Below, piece by piece: positions 8,080 to 18,671 of a stretch of DNA of 64,000 bases. Location of the stretch: the NCBI RefSeq assembly GCF_000372725.1, contig NW_005200088.1:433491-497490 (forward strand), read 5' to 3'. Below the pieces are notes generated by a model. It saw only the letters and a list, made by a program, of their open reading frames with translations. It had not been told where the DNA came from and did no database searches. Every line of letters starts with the position of its first letter. Positions within the stretch are counted from its first letter, which is position 1. This DNA comes from Emiliania huxleyi CCMP1516. Taxonomy: Eukaryota > Haptophyta > Isochrysidales > Noelaerhabdaceae. A program made the translations under genes and the position numbers.

Positions 8080-11000
8080 TCAACTCCGGCTGTAGAACCA
8101 CTGGTCTCCGCCGGTGCAGCGCGCGTACGAGTAGATGCACTCTCGCGCGTCGCGGCGGCGCTGCGTGATGGCCTCCTTGGTGCACTCCTCGGTGAAGTCG
8201 CAGCAGAGGCCGTACCTGTTCACAGCCGCCGCCGGGCCGCTGTGAGAGGGGCGGCGTTCGCGGCGGAGCGGCAGTGCGCCACTGTCCGCAGTTCGCTGCG
8301 CCGGGGAGGGTGACGGGGATGGGGGCGACGGGGGCGGGGGCGACGGGGGAGGTGGCGAGGGCGGTGGCGAGGGAGGTGGTGGCGAGGGAGGTGGCGACGG
8401 GGGAGGTGGCGACGGGGGAGGTGGCGACGGGGGAGGTGGCGAGGGTGGCGGTGGCGAGGGAGGTGGCGACGGGGGAGGTGGCGACGGGGGAGGTGGCGAG
8501 GGTGGCGGTGGCGAGGGAGGTGGCGACGGGGGAGGTGGCGAGGGAGGTGGCGACGGGGGAGGTGGCGACGGGGGAGGTGGCGAGGGAGGTGGCGACGGGG
8601 GAGGTGGCGAGGGAGGTGGCGACGGGGGAGGTGGCGACGGGGGAGGTGGCGAGGGTGGCGGTGGCGAGGGAGGTGGCGACGGGGGAGGTGGCGAGGGAGG
8701 TGGCGACGGGGGAGGTGGCGAGGGAGGCGTGGCGCACCCGTCGACCGAGATGAAGGGCGGCAGCTGCGAGGTCGAGCTCGCGCCGACCATCTTGTCGTAG
8801 ACGATGCGGGACACGTGCGAGCCCATGTTGCCTGCCCGCAGCAGCGCGGTGTGAAGAGACGCCGTCCGCAGCGGGCGGGACACGTGCGAGGGGTGTTGTT
8901 GCCGACGAGCATGTCGGCGCGCGAGAGCAGCTCGATGGCGGCGGCGATGGAGAAGGGGACGTGCTCGTCCACGTCCTGATCTCGGGTAATCTCGGGTAAT
9001 CTCGGGTAATCTCGGGATGGAGAAGGGGACGTGCTCGTCCACGTCCTGGCGGAACTCCATCCACCCGCGCTTCTGGAACTGGCCGCGAGGGAAGTCGAGC
9101 AAGACAAAGTTGAGCTCCTGCCCGCGGCGCGGACGTGTGAACAGAGGCCGCCCGCCTCCACCCTCGCCACCCGTCGGCAGAGGCGGCGGGGAGGGAGGGA
9201 GGGAGGTGGCGGGCAGGAGGGAGGGAGGGAGGGAGGGAGGGTCGGCGCTCCTTCTCCGCCTCCACCTCCCTCATAACTGTGCCGTCGTGGTCGTCCGTCG
9301 CGAGCAGCACGGTGCGCACGCCTGCTGTGAACGGCGTCTCTTCACAGCGCGCTACCGTGAAGAGGCGACGCGGGCTCACGGCGGTGCGCGCGCCGTAACG
9401 CCGCTGCATCTCGCCCAGCGCCGCGCGGTACACCTTTCGGGCGGGCGTCGGTCGAAGTCTTCGGCGAGTGGAGTCTGCTCACGTCCCTGGCCCGACCGAG
9501 TGTGCTGCGCGGCGCGTGCCCCCGCCCGAGGTCGGTTTGGTCTCACCTTCCACGAGTAGCACCACCGGTAGTTGACTCGTTCGAGCTTCCCCTTCTTCTC
9601 GTCGAGCGCAAACATCGCGTTCCTGCCGCACGGACGGCCTCGTCGCGTACGCGCAGTGTGGCGCACAGTGCGGCGAGCTTGACCTTGGACAGAGCTTGAC
9701 CTCGCCCCCGTCATCAAGAGTGTACCCTCTCGAGCTGGACGTGGGCACCGATCTGGCTTGCGCTTCTAGGATGGCGTACCACGGCCCGGGCTCGTCCCGC
9801 CGCCGGTCGCACGAGTCGCCGTGTCGCACGTGCGCCTGCTCACACCCCCAGAGGTGTGAACAGGCGCTCTTCACACCCTCGAATCGCCGTGTCGCTCGCG
9901 CGCCGCGGCGAGCGGCGTCGCAGCCTCCAGCGCGGTGCCGCCACAGTACGGCCCCGGCACGTGGCACACCACCTTGAGGTGCTGGTCCATGTACGCCACC
10001 AGCGGCTCGGAGGGCGTCATGAAGACCTCCGAGACGGCAGACGCGACCAGATATTGCACCATCGACGCCGCGTCGGCACTTCCATTCCGCGAGGAATTGT
10101 ACAGCTCCGCCGCTGCCGCCGCGAGCGGCGACTCTGCCGGCGGCGCCACCCCGCCGCCCCGCCTCCGCTGGTGCGGGAAGCGCTGCCACAGGCAGTGCCA
10201 GCCCGTGCCTGTTCACAGGCAGAGGTGTGGGAGACGCCGTTCACGGCGCTGCCACAGGCATTGCCAGCGCGACGCCCAGATCGCCGCAGCGGCGGCTGTT
10301 GCGCAGCGGAGAGGAGATGGTGTTGGGGCCGCCGTAGTCGAGGACGTTCCAGCGGAAGCCGGGCTGCGGCAGAGGGACATACCTCTCCCCCGGCACCATC
10401 GGCTGCCTGAGGAGCGAGAGTGCCCGAGCTTTCCCGAGATGGCTCGAGGCTGCCCGAGCATGCGCGAGAGTGGCACCCTCGGCTGCCTGAGACGCGGCTT
10501 TGCGCGCGGGGGGAGGGTGAGGTGGAAGTAGTTGACCATCGCGAGCTGGTGCACCTACCAGCTCTTCATGACTGACCATCGGGCACCACCCATCAACAGC
10601 AGTACCTGGTCGACGCGAGCGTGTGCGCCATCTTTCCGATCGTGCGTGGCGGTGTGGCGGCGATGCGGAACGGCTGCTCGTCCCACTCGGCCAACCAATG
10701 CTCCGCCGTCATGCGGGCCTGTTCACAGCAGGAGGTGTGAAGAGACGCGTCCTCCGCCACCAGCCCGCGCTCCGCCGTCATGCGCGCCGCGAGGGCCGTG
10801 AAGAAGCCTCGCTGGCACTGCGTCGCCGCGCCACGGACAGACCTCCACTCCGACAGCCACCTGCCAAATGAATGAAGCAGCTCAACTGATGGAGGAGCTG
10901 ACCCTGCTCCGCCTCGGTCCTCCACTCGTATGCAGCCACCTGTCAATGCATCAATCGTTCCTTCATACTTCGTCTCCGCGCGCCCCTCCACTCAAACAGC

Positions 11001-11509
11001 CACCTGCTCCCCTCGGGCAGGAAGCGGTCCTGCAGGTCCCACTGCACGTCGCATGCGAAGCCGGCGCGGCCGCCAGGGCAGGGGCGACGCCACAGCCTGA
11101 GGATCGGCACGTCCGCCTCGGTGCACGTGGCCAGGGCCGCCGCCTCCGCCGCTTCGCGAGCTGCGGACGCCGCTGCGGACGCTGCGGCTGAGCCGATGGC
11201 GGCAGAGGAGGCGGTGGCGGCGGCGGAGGAGCCGGCGCTGCTTCGGTTCGCCGCCGGCGCGAGCCGACGGAGCTGCTCGAGCTGCGCCGCCGCCTCGTCG
11301 TGCTGCTGCTGGAGGGCACGCGAGAGTGCCCTGACCTCCGAGGAGAGAGCTCTCACCGCGGCGGGCGACGCCGCCAGCGCCTGCGGCGCGGCCGCCTGGC
11401 GAGTCTCGACGGGCTGCTGCTGAACGAGCGCGAGGCCCAGTAGGAGCGCGGCCGTCGCGATGCCGACGAGGAGAGCCACGAGGTTGTGCGTGAGGAGCGG
11501 GCGCGCCAT
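8080..11509 (-). CDS. GT23/FUT8-like glycosyltransferase, type II membrane protein, at least 8 introns
   Basis: The start is ATG at 11507-11509 (an in-frame start codon also lies at 11519-11521). A signal anchor (LVALLVGIATAALLLGLALV) and an Ala/Gln-rich stem follow. Later exons carry VPGERYVPLPQPGFRWNVLD, HVRHGDSCDRR (compare the HVRRTDK nucleotide-sugar motif of GT23), VRTVLLATDDHDG and LLSRADMLVGN. The last joins across an intron to MGSHVSRIVYDKM. The order 'HVR-D', 'LATDD', 'SqADflV...S-vSR-ayE' is that of alpha-1,6-fucosyltransferases and NodZ. A Pro-Ser linker (8300-8720) precedes a Cys-rich tail ending at 8080. The predicted role is Golgi transfer of fucose or a similar sugar to glycans; the acceptor is unknown. 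Nearly every intron is bordered by a duplicated exon segment (see findings), so the exact exon list needs transcripts. Confidence 0.65.
8300..8727 (-). repeat. (SPPP)n-coding GGTGGCGAGGGA minisatellite
   Basis: About 420 bp of GGAGGTGGCGACGGG-type repeats. Read on the minus strand in the glycosyltransferase frame they encode SPPPPSPPPSPPPPSPPP, resembling hydroxyproline-rich linkers of algal wall and extracellular proteins. It lies between the catalytic domain and the Cys-rich C-terminus. Confidence 0.85.
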
Positions 11510-11521
11510 GTGTGACAGCAC

Positions 11522-11836
11522 GGCCGCGAAACAGAGCGAAGAAAAGTAAACTAGCGCGTTAGGGTGCTGCTGTTTCGGCAGACGGCATACGGCCTAGGGC
11601 TCGGCTGGGCGCGCACGCGCACGCGCGCGCGTCGCGCGCCACGCGTCGCTCCGCGAGGGCGCGCGCCAACCGCGATTCGAACCGGGGCCAAAAGGCGCCT
11701 GGAGCGACCGCGGTCCGGTCGCGCCACCGCGGCTGCGGGGCTGATAGAGCAGGCCGGCTGCGGCTCCTAATGTACCTCCACTTTTGGGTGGCGGTCGCGC
11801 GCTGCCGACGGCGCTCGTGGCGTTCAGGGCGGCTCC

Positions 11837-11931
<95 letters not shown>

Positions 11932-12311
11932 CACAGACACACAGCCCCTTCCCCTCCCCCCTCAAGGGCGAGGACACGCACAGGCCGCACCTCTAGTGAG
12001 GCCCGCATAGTATGTGGGAGACTCGTGCCGCCGCCCCTGCCACCCCTGTGTCAGTGTGCATGTGCGAGAGACTGCCAGCGACAAGCTGGAGGCAGGTCGC
12101 TAGACTGAGATGAGACCGCCAGTGGATGTGGGAGTCCACCGCGCACCGCGCTGCGAGCCTGTCGTGTCCCTTGTCAGGAGCAGGAGAGCCCCACCTGTCC
12201 CCCTGATCGTCCTTCCAAAATCCTGCTCGTGCAGGTGGGGACCTTGTCCTCGTCCCATCCCTCGTTTGGCGTGTCTGTTTTCTTTCTTTCTTTCTTTCTG
12301 TTTCGCCTTCC
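11522..12311. other. Intergenic with (AC)n microsatellite
   Basis: Contains an uninterrupted (AC)n/(CA)n tract at about 11836-11930 and a degenerate tRNA-like box near 11650-11735 (see rejected items). (CTTT)n is at 12279-12300. No gene was recognised. Confidence 0.6.
11836..11930. repeat. (CA)n microsatellite
   Basis: About 95 bp of perfect CA dinucleotide, the first of four long CA tracts in the window. Confidence 0.95.
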
Positions 12312-12440
12312 CATCAATCAATCAATGCTGCTGCTCGTGCGTGTCGTCATCATCTGTCCCGCGTCCACCCATACCGCGTTGGTGTCCAGTCCGAGCCTGA
12401 CTGTTGTTCATCTTTCTACATACATACATGCTGCTCGAGT
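12312..12440 (-). repeat. Dispersed repeat family B, copy 1
   Basis: Reverse-complement relative of the elements at 16489 and 21233. It shares CGTGCGTGTCGTCATCATCT and GGTGTCCAGTCCGAGCCTG and ends in a tetranucleotide tail (CATACATACATG). It abuts a family A tail fragment. Confidence 0.8.
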
Positions 12441-12505
12441 AAGGTGAGGTAAGGAACTTCCCCAACACGAAGTGGTGGGGCGGGGGGGGGGGGGGGGGGG
12501 GGCTT
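12438..12505 (-). repeat. Family A tail fragment and poly-G run
   Basis: GTAAGGTGAGGTAAGG followed by CCCCAACACGAAGTGGTGGGG matches the 3' end of family A in minus orientation. About 22 consecutive G follow. Confidence 0.65.
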
Positions 12506-13354
12506 GGCTCGGCGCTTCCCGACCAGGGCCCCGTGGCGCGGCCAGCGTCAACAGGCTGCAGGCTCTCCCTCCCGCTCCCAGCGGTGCAGCTGCGAGGCAG
12601 CAGCAGCGCCGTGGTCGCGCAGCGGCCAGCGCTAACGGGCCTTGTGTTAGGCAAACTTCGCTCACCGTCACTTGATCTTGTGTCTCACGCCTGTTCCACC
12701 TGTATGATCTCGACATCGAGTTGCAATTCGTTGCGTGTATCATTATGTTCATGCCTCAATGTTGGTGAGATTTACAGATTACACGGAGCCGCGATTCTGT
12801 GGCGAACGCACACCCGGCACACACACGCGCCCCCGCGTGCAGGGCGATTCGCCGCAGCGCTGCGCGCCTGTCCGGACGGCGGGCGCGGCTGCGTCGTCGG
12901 CATCGTCAACAGGCGTCGCTCCATGCGCCGGCGAGCGAGTCTGTGGCTCTCGCTGGTCGAGTCCTCTATACCCTATAGGCGGCTGTGCGAGGCCGACGGG
13001 TGGCGCGTCGCCGCGCCACCGCTGCAGGGGCCCACGCCCGAGGAGAGCGCGCGGGTGGGGGTGGCGCGTTTCTACCGTCTCGTCGCACCACCGGGCACAG
13101 GCGTTTCGTAGGAGGGAGGGGTTAGTGCCTTGCGTGCTGGCTCGAACTACAACTATCGTCCTCTCCTCGGCGCGGCGATTGTGTGATACCAAAAAAACAT
13201 TTCTTATTGAGGGCTATAGCTCAATAAAAAGCACCAACGAGGACCCTCGAGACCTCGATGGGACAGCTGAAGTTAGCCCCCGCCAGGTTCCACAAGGGCG
13301 ACGCTGTTGCGACGCTGTTTGCCGAGCGCCGCTGTCAAGGCCGCAGCTCGATCA
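12506..13354. other. Upstream region of the first MACPF gene
   Basis: No supported gene. 13068-13160 is duplicated at 16284-16382, upstream of the second MACPF gene (both contain TTCTACCGTCTCGTCGCACC and GTGCCTTGCGTGCTGGCTCG). The second copy is separated from its gene by an inserted family B element. Confidence 0.6.
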
Positions 13355-15485
13355 ATGGAGACCCCGCCAGCCGCGAAGCCGTGGGTTCGCAAGCGCGTGA
13401 CGCTACTAGTACTATGCGTGCTGGCTATGGGTGCTGTCGGGATGCTCGCAACGCTTCGTTGGCCGAGCGCTCTGCAAGATGCGGACCTTCAAGACCCTTG
13501 CGAGCGGCTGGGTGTGGGGTGCCCACCAGCCACGAGCAGGTGCCACGATGGCTACTCGGGTCCCCACTGCCAGATGGAAGCGCCATGGCTTGTCCTTGCG
13601 TACGGCTTTGACGTCGACCCAGACGTGCCGTATTTCATCCGCAAGACGTCAAAGCTCTTCAGCATTTCGTCGGACGACGTGGATCTCGCGCCCGAAATGT
13701 ACGCCGACGGCAAGATTGTCTACTCCACATCTGAAAAGACCGTCGCCGAACACATGGCAGCAAAGATGGGTGTGGCCGGCTACTATGGCGCATTCTCTGC
13801 GGCGGCAAGCATGGCTGTGTCTTCTAGCGCAGAATCTTCCATCAAAACCGTCCGGCAAGACTCACTCGTGCGATTCAACCAGCAACGTGCTATGACCGCA
13901 GGCGCATTCCGCACGCAGCCGCACACGAAACTCGACCAATCGCTCAAGGCCTACATCGAAGGTGTGCCTCTTTCTAGCGTGCAGGACATCGCAGAGACAC
14001 TCGGCAGCTTCTACGCGCGATCTGCCAACCTTGGCGGTGTAGTGCAAAAGACATACACGATGCAGGCGACAGCAGACGACAATCAGGTCAGTGTCGAAGC
14101 GGCGCTCAGAGCAGGACGAGGCAACTGGTTCATCGGAGGCGAGGGATCGTTCACCGACAGCCATACGAAGCGCACGGATGTTGAAGGAGCGCTGATGACG
14201 ACAAGCTTCCACGCCGAGGGCGGGGACACCAAGCTTTGGCTCGCAGTGGATGGGCGTGGAACTAACTTCGAGGAGGTGCGGCGGCGATGGGCGGCGAGCT
14301 TCGCTGCGGACGGCCACGACCTCTACCCGTGGGGGCTAGACCTGCGCCCCATCTGGGAGGTGGTGGAGCGGATCGATGCCGCAAAGGGGCAGGCGCTTAG
14401 AGAGCACCTCACGATGAAGTGGGAGCGCCAGGCGCGTGCGTTCAGACCGGTGAACTTCTACACGCCCATCCCCAGGGCGGTTGAGCTCACGGGCGCAAGG
14501 AAGCGGAGCTGGGGAGAGCTCAACGGGATCTACACTCGGATGGAGAGCAAGCTCTGCAACGGCAAGCCCGTCTACCAATCGAGCATGGGCGACTACTTGC
14601 TCCTCCAGCCCAGCGGCACGTCGGAATGGTGGGTGAGCAGCAGCGAAAGCGCTGCATCATGTAAGGCATGGGGGCATATCCACACCTGGGGCCTCGTGTG
14701 CGATGCGAGGCCCGACTGCGCGGGGCGGTGGCTAGCGAGCTGCACGAAGGCTGCGCGTGGGGCGAGAAGTGGTGCGACGCGCACGGATTCGGAGTACGGG
14801 AGGCACGGTGTACCGACGTCTGCGGTGCGCACGGCTCCGTCGTTGCGAACGCTGTCACCTGCGAATGCTCCTGCCGCGACGGCTATAGTGGGCCGCGGTG
14901 CGAGAACCCTGAGCTCGCGCCGGCGTACTCGATCAGCGGCGCGGCCAAGCGGAACCCTGAGCTCAACGGCATCTACACTCAGGTGGCTGGCAAGCTCTGC
15001 AACGGGAAGCCCGTCTACCAGGCGAGTGCTGGCGGCTACGTGCTCTTCCAGCCGCTACGGATGACTCTGGCTGGATGGTGGGCCGCGGTGAACGCGCCGT
15101 CGACTGTGACGACAATGGGTGGATCGACAGCCCATCGAACGTGTGCGCAGCGAGCCCCGAGGCGTGCGTGGGGCGGTGGCGGGAGTGGGACACGGGCCGT
15201 GACAGCGATTGGTGCGACGCGCCCAGTCTTGTGGTGACACCACTGGTGCTTCCACCCTCGCCGCCGCACTATCCGCCCGGCACCGTCAATAAGGTGGAGC
15301 ACGGCGACACGTTCGGCGACTGGGGTGGGAGCTGCACCTGCCCCGACGGCGCCGTCTACAGCGTGGGCGACGGTGGCAGCGGCTGCAAGTCCCTCCAGTG
15401 CTTCGGCGGCCTCTCGGGCAAGTGCGGCCCGAATAACTCCAAAGGTAGGCACGTCAGGGTGACCTGTGCCCTACCGGAAGGGTAG
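13355..15485 (+). pseudogene. MACPF/EGF type II membrane protein, copy 1, two frameshifts
   Basis: ATG 13355 is chosen because it aligns with the start of the paralogue at 16812. A short basic N-terminus is followed by a membrane anchor (LLVLCVLAMGAVGMLATL) and an EGF-like module (CPPATSRCHDGYSGPHC). A MACPF-like region of about 300 residues follows, with GSFYARSANLGGVVQKTY and GRGNWFIGGEGSF. Next come a repeated module (LNGIYTRM-SKLCNGKPVYQSS), a second EGF-like module (CECSCRDGYSGPRC), a second copy of that repeated module, and a Cys-rich end (GDWGGSCTCPDGAVYSVGD). The frame shifts near 14730 and again near 15060, both in the same direction, before a stop at 15485. Either this copy is decaying or the draft has two indels. 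MACPF proteins oligomerise into membrane pores; here the domain would sit outside the cell. Whether it acts in defence, attack or adhesion is unknown. Confidence 0.7.
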
Positions 15486-15861
15486 CGGCACAGACCGCTT
15501 TAGGCGCTGCAGGAGTGGAAGAGTGACCGGTGGAAAGCAGCGGCAGCGCGGCTCGGGCTCCGCGGGCTCTGACGGAGAGAGGGGGGTGAGCCCACTGGGG
15601 CAAGGGGGGCGAGCCCCTTGCCTCGCGCGCTCCGCGCGACGGCGCAATCCGTGCTGTGCGGGGGGCGCTGTGCGCGATATAGGAGATCGCTAGTTGTACA
15701 TGTACTCACTCGAACACTCGTGATGCGTCGCGCACGACGTCGCTACACATAGATGAGCACGTCTCCCACCCGGCGGGCGGGCACTACCAGCTACCACTAG
15801 ATCTAGAATCGCGCCTCGAGTTGGACATTGCACGGTCCTTGTACACATTGATAGCCATATT

Positions 15862-15934
15862 TGTACACACACACACACACACACAAAACACAAACACTTT
15901 GTTTGGTATTGCTAAATCTCTCTCTCTCTCTCTT

Positions 15935-16020
<86 letters not shown>

Positions 16021-16055
16021 CAGATGCACGCAATTCTGTCTATCACGTGGGGTGT

Positions 16056-16091
<36 letters not shown>

Positions 16092-16092
16092 G
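15862..16092. repeat. CA/CT/AC/GA compound microsatellite
   Basis: (AC)n at 15866-15884, (CT)n at 15918-15987, (AC)n and (AG)n at 15988-16021, then (GA)n at 16057-16091. The CT and GA tracts are inverted relative to each other and could form a hairpin. Confidence 0.9.
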
Positions 16093-16488
16093 GTTCGCCG
16101 TGAGGCGGGCTGCCGCGAGGCGCGGCCCCCCCAGTCTGTGACGGGTGAGCGGACAGTGTGTCAGTGAGCAGCCCCTTGGAGTGATGGAGTGTGAAGGCTT
16201 CGTAGTTCTGCGGTCTACCAGGGCTGGAGCGAAAAAAACCAAGCGAGTGGTCAGTGAGAGAGTGACGGCGAGGGTCGCGGACTTTCTACCGTCTCGTCGC
16301 ACCGCCGGGCACAGGCGTTTCCATCGTAGGAGGGCAGGGTCGTTAGTGCCTTGCGTGCTGGCTCGCACTACAACTCGCGTCGCTCTCACTGGACACTGCC
16401 GTTTTAAAGAGGCGGTTCGCGAAAGAATTTTACAACAAAACTCCCTCGCACGACACTGGGCACGGGACTTGCCGCACTGGCACTAACA

Positions 16489-16690
16489 GTAGGTAGGTAG
16501 GTAGAAAGGTGAAGAACAGCCAGGCTCGGACTGGACACCAACGGCAACGCGGTATGGGTGGACGCTAGACAGATGATGACGACACGCACGAGCGACACAC
16601 AGACACAAACAGGCTCACAAGACACACAGCCAGCTGGCTGCCACACACCCTGAGTAGGCGTACACATAACTCAGGGCCACATCCTCCTAC
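16489..16690 (+). repeat. Dispersed repeat family B, copy 2
   Basis: Begins with (TAGG)n, then AAAGGTGAAGAACAGCCAGG, and ends near CAGGGCCACATCCTCC. It is nearly identical over about 195 bp to 21233-21428. Its position between the conserved upstream block and the MACPF start marks it as a later insertion. Confidence 0.85.
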
Positions 16691-16811
16691 TAACACAGGC
16701 GAAAGAAAGAAACCTGTTGGGGCGGATCTGGAGTTTCCGGCGACGCTGGGGGGCGCGTGCCCTTTCTCCCGCCTTGTTTGCTACATTGTCTCCCACGCCT
16801 CAATCCGACCA

Positions 16812-18671
16812 ATGGAGACTACACAAGCCACAAACTCGTGGTCTCGCAAGCGCGTGCTACTATGCGTGATGTTTCTGAGCGCTGTCGGGATGGTCGCAAG
16901 TCTTTGGTGGCGCCGCCGCACACCTAGCGCTCTGCACGTTGTGGGGCAAGACCTACAAACCCGTTGCGACCTTGGCGTGCGGTGCCCACCAGCCACGAGC
17001 AGGTGCCACGATGGCTACTCGGGTCCCCACTGCCAGATGGAAGCGCCATGGCTTGTCCTTGCGTACGGCTTTGACGTCGACCCAGACGTGCCGTATTTCA
17101 TCCGCAAGACGTCAAAGCTCTTCAACATTTCGTCGGACGACGTCGACGTTGCGCCCAGTCACTACGCTGACGGCAGGATTGTCTACTCGACGTCCGAAAA
17201 GACCGTCGCCGAACACATGGCAGCAAAGATGGGTGTGGCCGGCTACTTTGGCGCGTTCTCTGCAGCGGCAAGCATGGCTGTGTCTTCTAGCGCAGAATCT
17301 TCCATCAAAACCGTCCGGCAAGACTCACTCGTGCGATTCAACCAGCAACGTGCTATGACCGCAGGCGCATTCCGCACGCAGCCGCACACGAAACTCGACC
17401 AATCGCTCAAGGCCTACATCGAAGGTGTGCCTCTGTCTAGCGTGCAGGACATCGCAGAGACACTCGGCAGCTTCTACGCGCGATCTGCCAACCTTGGCGG
17501 TGTAGTGCAAAAGACATACACGATGCAAGCAACAAAATATGACACTCAGGCCAGTGTCGAAGCGGCGCTCAGAGCAGGACGAGGCAACTGGTTCATCGGA
17601 GGCGAGGGATCGTTCACCGACAGCCATACGAAGCGCACGGATGTTGAAGGAGCGCTGATGACGACAAGCTTCGTGGGGGGGGCGCTGCGCCCCATCTGGG
17701 AGGTGGTGGAGCGGATCGATGCCGCAAAGGGGCAGGCGCTCAGGGAGCATCTCACGCAGAAGTGGGAGCGCCAGGCGCGTGCATTTAGTCCGGTGAACTT
17801 CTACACGCCGATCCCCAGGGCGGTTGAGATCTCGGGCGCAAGCCAGGGAGAGCTGAACGGCATCTACACACGCATGACTGGCAAGCTCTGCAACGGCAAG
17901 GCCGTCTACCAATCGAGCATGGGCGACTACTTGCTCCTCCAGCCCAGCGGCACGTCGGAATGGTGGGTGAGCAGCAGCGAAAGCGCATATCTCTACACCG
18001 AGGGGCTCGTGTGCGATGCGAGGCCAGACTGCGCGGGGCGGTGGCGGGAGTGGGGCACAGATTGTGGGAGCAACAAGTGGTGCGACGCGCCCGGATTCGC
18101 TGTGCGGGAGGCGCAGTGTAGCGATGTCTGCGGTGCCCACGGCTCCGTCGTTGCGAACGCTGTCACGTGCGAATGCTCCTGTCGCGACGGCTTCAGTGGG
18201 CCGCGGTGCGACATCCCCCCCTTGCCGACGAAAATCTACTTCTGCGGGCAGCCAGGCGCGCTGCACACACTCCGGACGTCGGCACACACACCGCGAGCAC
18301 ACACCGCGCCCGTGCACCCTCTGCGCGCGAGCCACGCAAGGCCACAGAGGAAGGGCCGGCCCCGCTCGCTCGAGCGCGTGGCGGCCGGGGCCAGAGAGCG
18401 GGGCCTTGGCTGCCTCTGTCCCTACGCTTGCCCCGAACGCGAGGCCGCGCGCCACACAGCCACGCCAGCCCTGTCCGCGCGTCGCCGCAGAGCTGCGCCC
18501 CGCGGCTGCTCAGGCATCTGGCCAAAGTTTGACCGGGCGCTGGACCCCAGCAAGTGCTACTTTTCGACGAAGGTGCAGAAGCAGGAGGTGATGGCCGCGG
18601 GCGTCAACGTCTATGCCGACGAGCAGTCGTGCCAGTGCCATCATACCACCGGCAGCGCACCACACACATGA
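16812..18671 (+). CDS. MACPF/EGF type II membrane protein, copy 2
   Basis: ATG 16812, 619 residues in one frame. The architecture matches copy 1: membrane anchor (VLLCVMFLSAVGMVASLWW), EGF-like module, MACPF-like region, LNGIYTRMTGKLCNGKAVYQ module and a second EGF-like module. Copies 1 and 2 are nearly identical from the first EGF through the MACPF core. Differences: copy 2 lacks about 49 residues that copy 1 has just after ...GALMTTSF (17673; a G-run marks the junction). It also has a different C-terminus rich in Arg/Ala/His, ending with a Cys-containing segment (WPKFDRALDPSKCYFSTKV). The region 18230-18500 may hide an intron. Pore formation is known for the family; the missing segment may affect it here. 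That is inference. Confidence 0.8.
   Translation: METTQATNSWSRKRVLLCVMFLSAVGMVASLWWRRRTPSALHVVGQDLQTRCDLGVRCPPATSRCHDGYSGPHCQMEAPWLVLAYGFDVDPDVPYFIRKTSKLFNISSDDVDVAPSHYADGRIVYSTSEKTVAEHMAAKMGVAGYFGAFSAAASMAVSSSAESSIKTVRQDSLVRFNQQRAMTAGAFRTQPHTKLDQSLKAYIEGVPLSSVQDIAETLGSFYARSANLGGVVQKTYTMQATKYDTQASVEAALRAGRGNWFIGGEGSFTDSHTKRTDVEGALMTTSFVGGALRPIWEVVERIDAAKGQALREHLTQKWERQARAFSPVNFYTPIPRAVEISGASQGELNGIYTRMTGKLCNGKAVYQSSMGDYLLLQPSGTSEWWVSSSESAYLYTEGLVCDARPDCAGRWREWGTDCGSNKWCDAPGFAVREAQCSDVCGAHGSVVANAVTCECSCRDGFSGPRCDIPPLPTKIYFCGQPGALHTLRTSAHTPRAHTAPVHPLRASHARPQRKGRPRSLERVAAGARERGLGCLCPYACPEREAARHTATPALSARRRRAAPRGCSGIWPKFDRALDPSKCYFSTKVQKQEVMAAGVNVYADEQSCQCHHTTGSAPHT

Larger units (their letters stand above)
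15486..16811. other. Spacer between the MACPF paralogues
   Basis: Holds CA, CT and GA microsatellites (15862-16092), the duplicated upstream block (16284-16382) and family B copy 2 (16489-16690). No coding sequence was recognised. Confidence 0.7.

Noticed and set aside
8274..8753. Plus-strand frame of (GEVATGEVARE)n opposite the Pro-rich linker
   Set aside because: Shadow of the minisatellite; the minus-strand frame connects to real glycosyltransferase sequence at both ends.
11650..11740. tRNA-like element on the minus strand (GGTTCGAATCG B-box and TGGCGCGACCGG A-box-like sequence)
   Set aside because: The acceptor, D and anticodon stems do not pair when drawn out, and the T stem has mismatches. 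At most it is a decayed tRNA-derived sequence.
12533..13111. Plus-strand open frame upstream of the first MACPF gene
   Set aside because: Its best-looking part overlaps the duplicated upstream block, but the frame is not kept in the second copy (16284-16382), which argues against coding.
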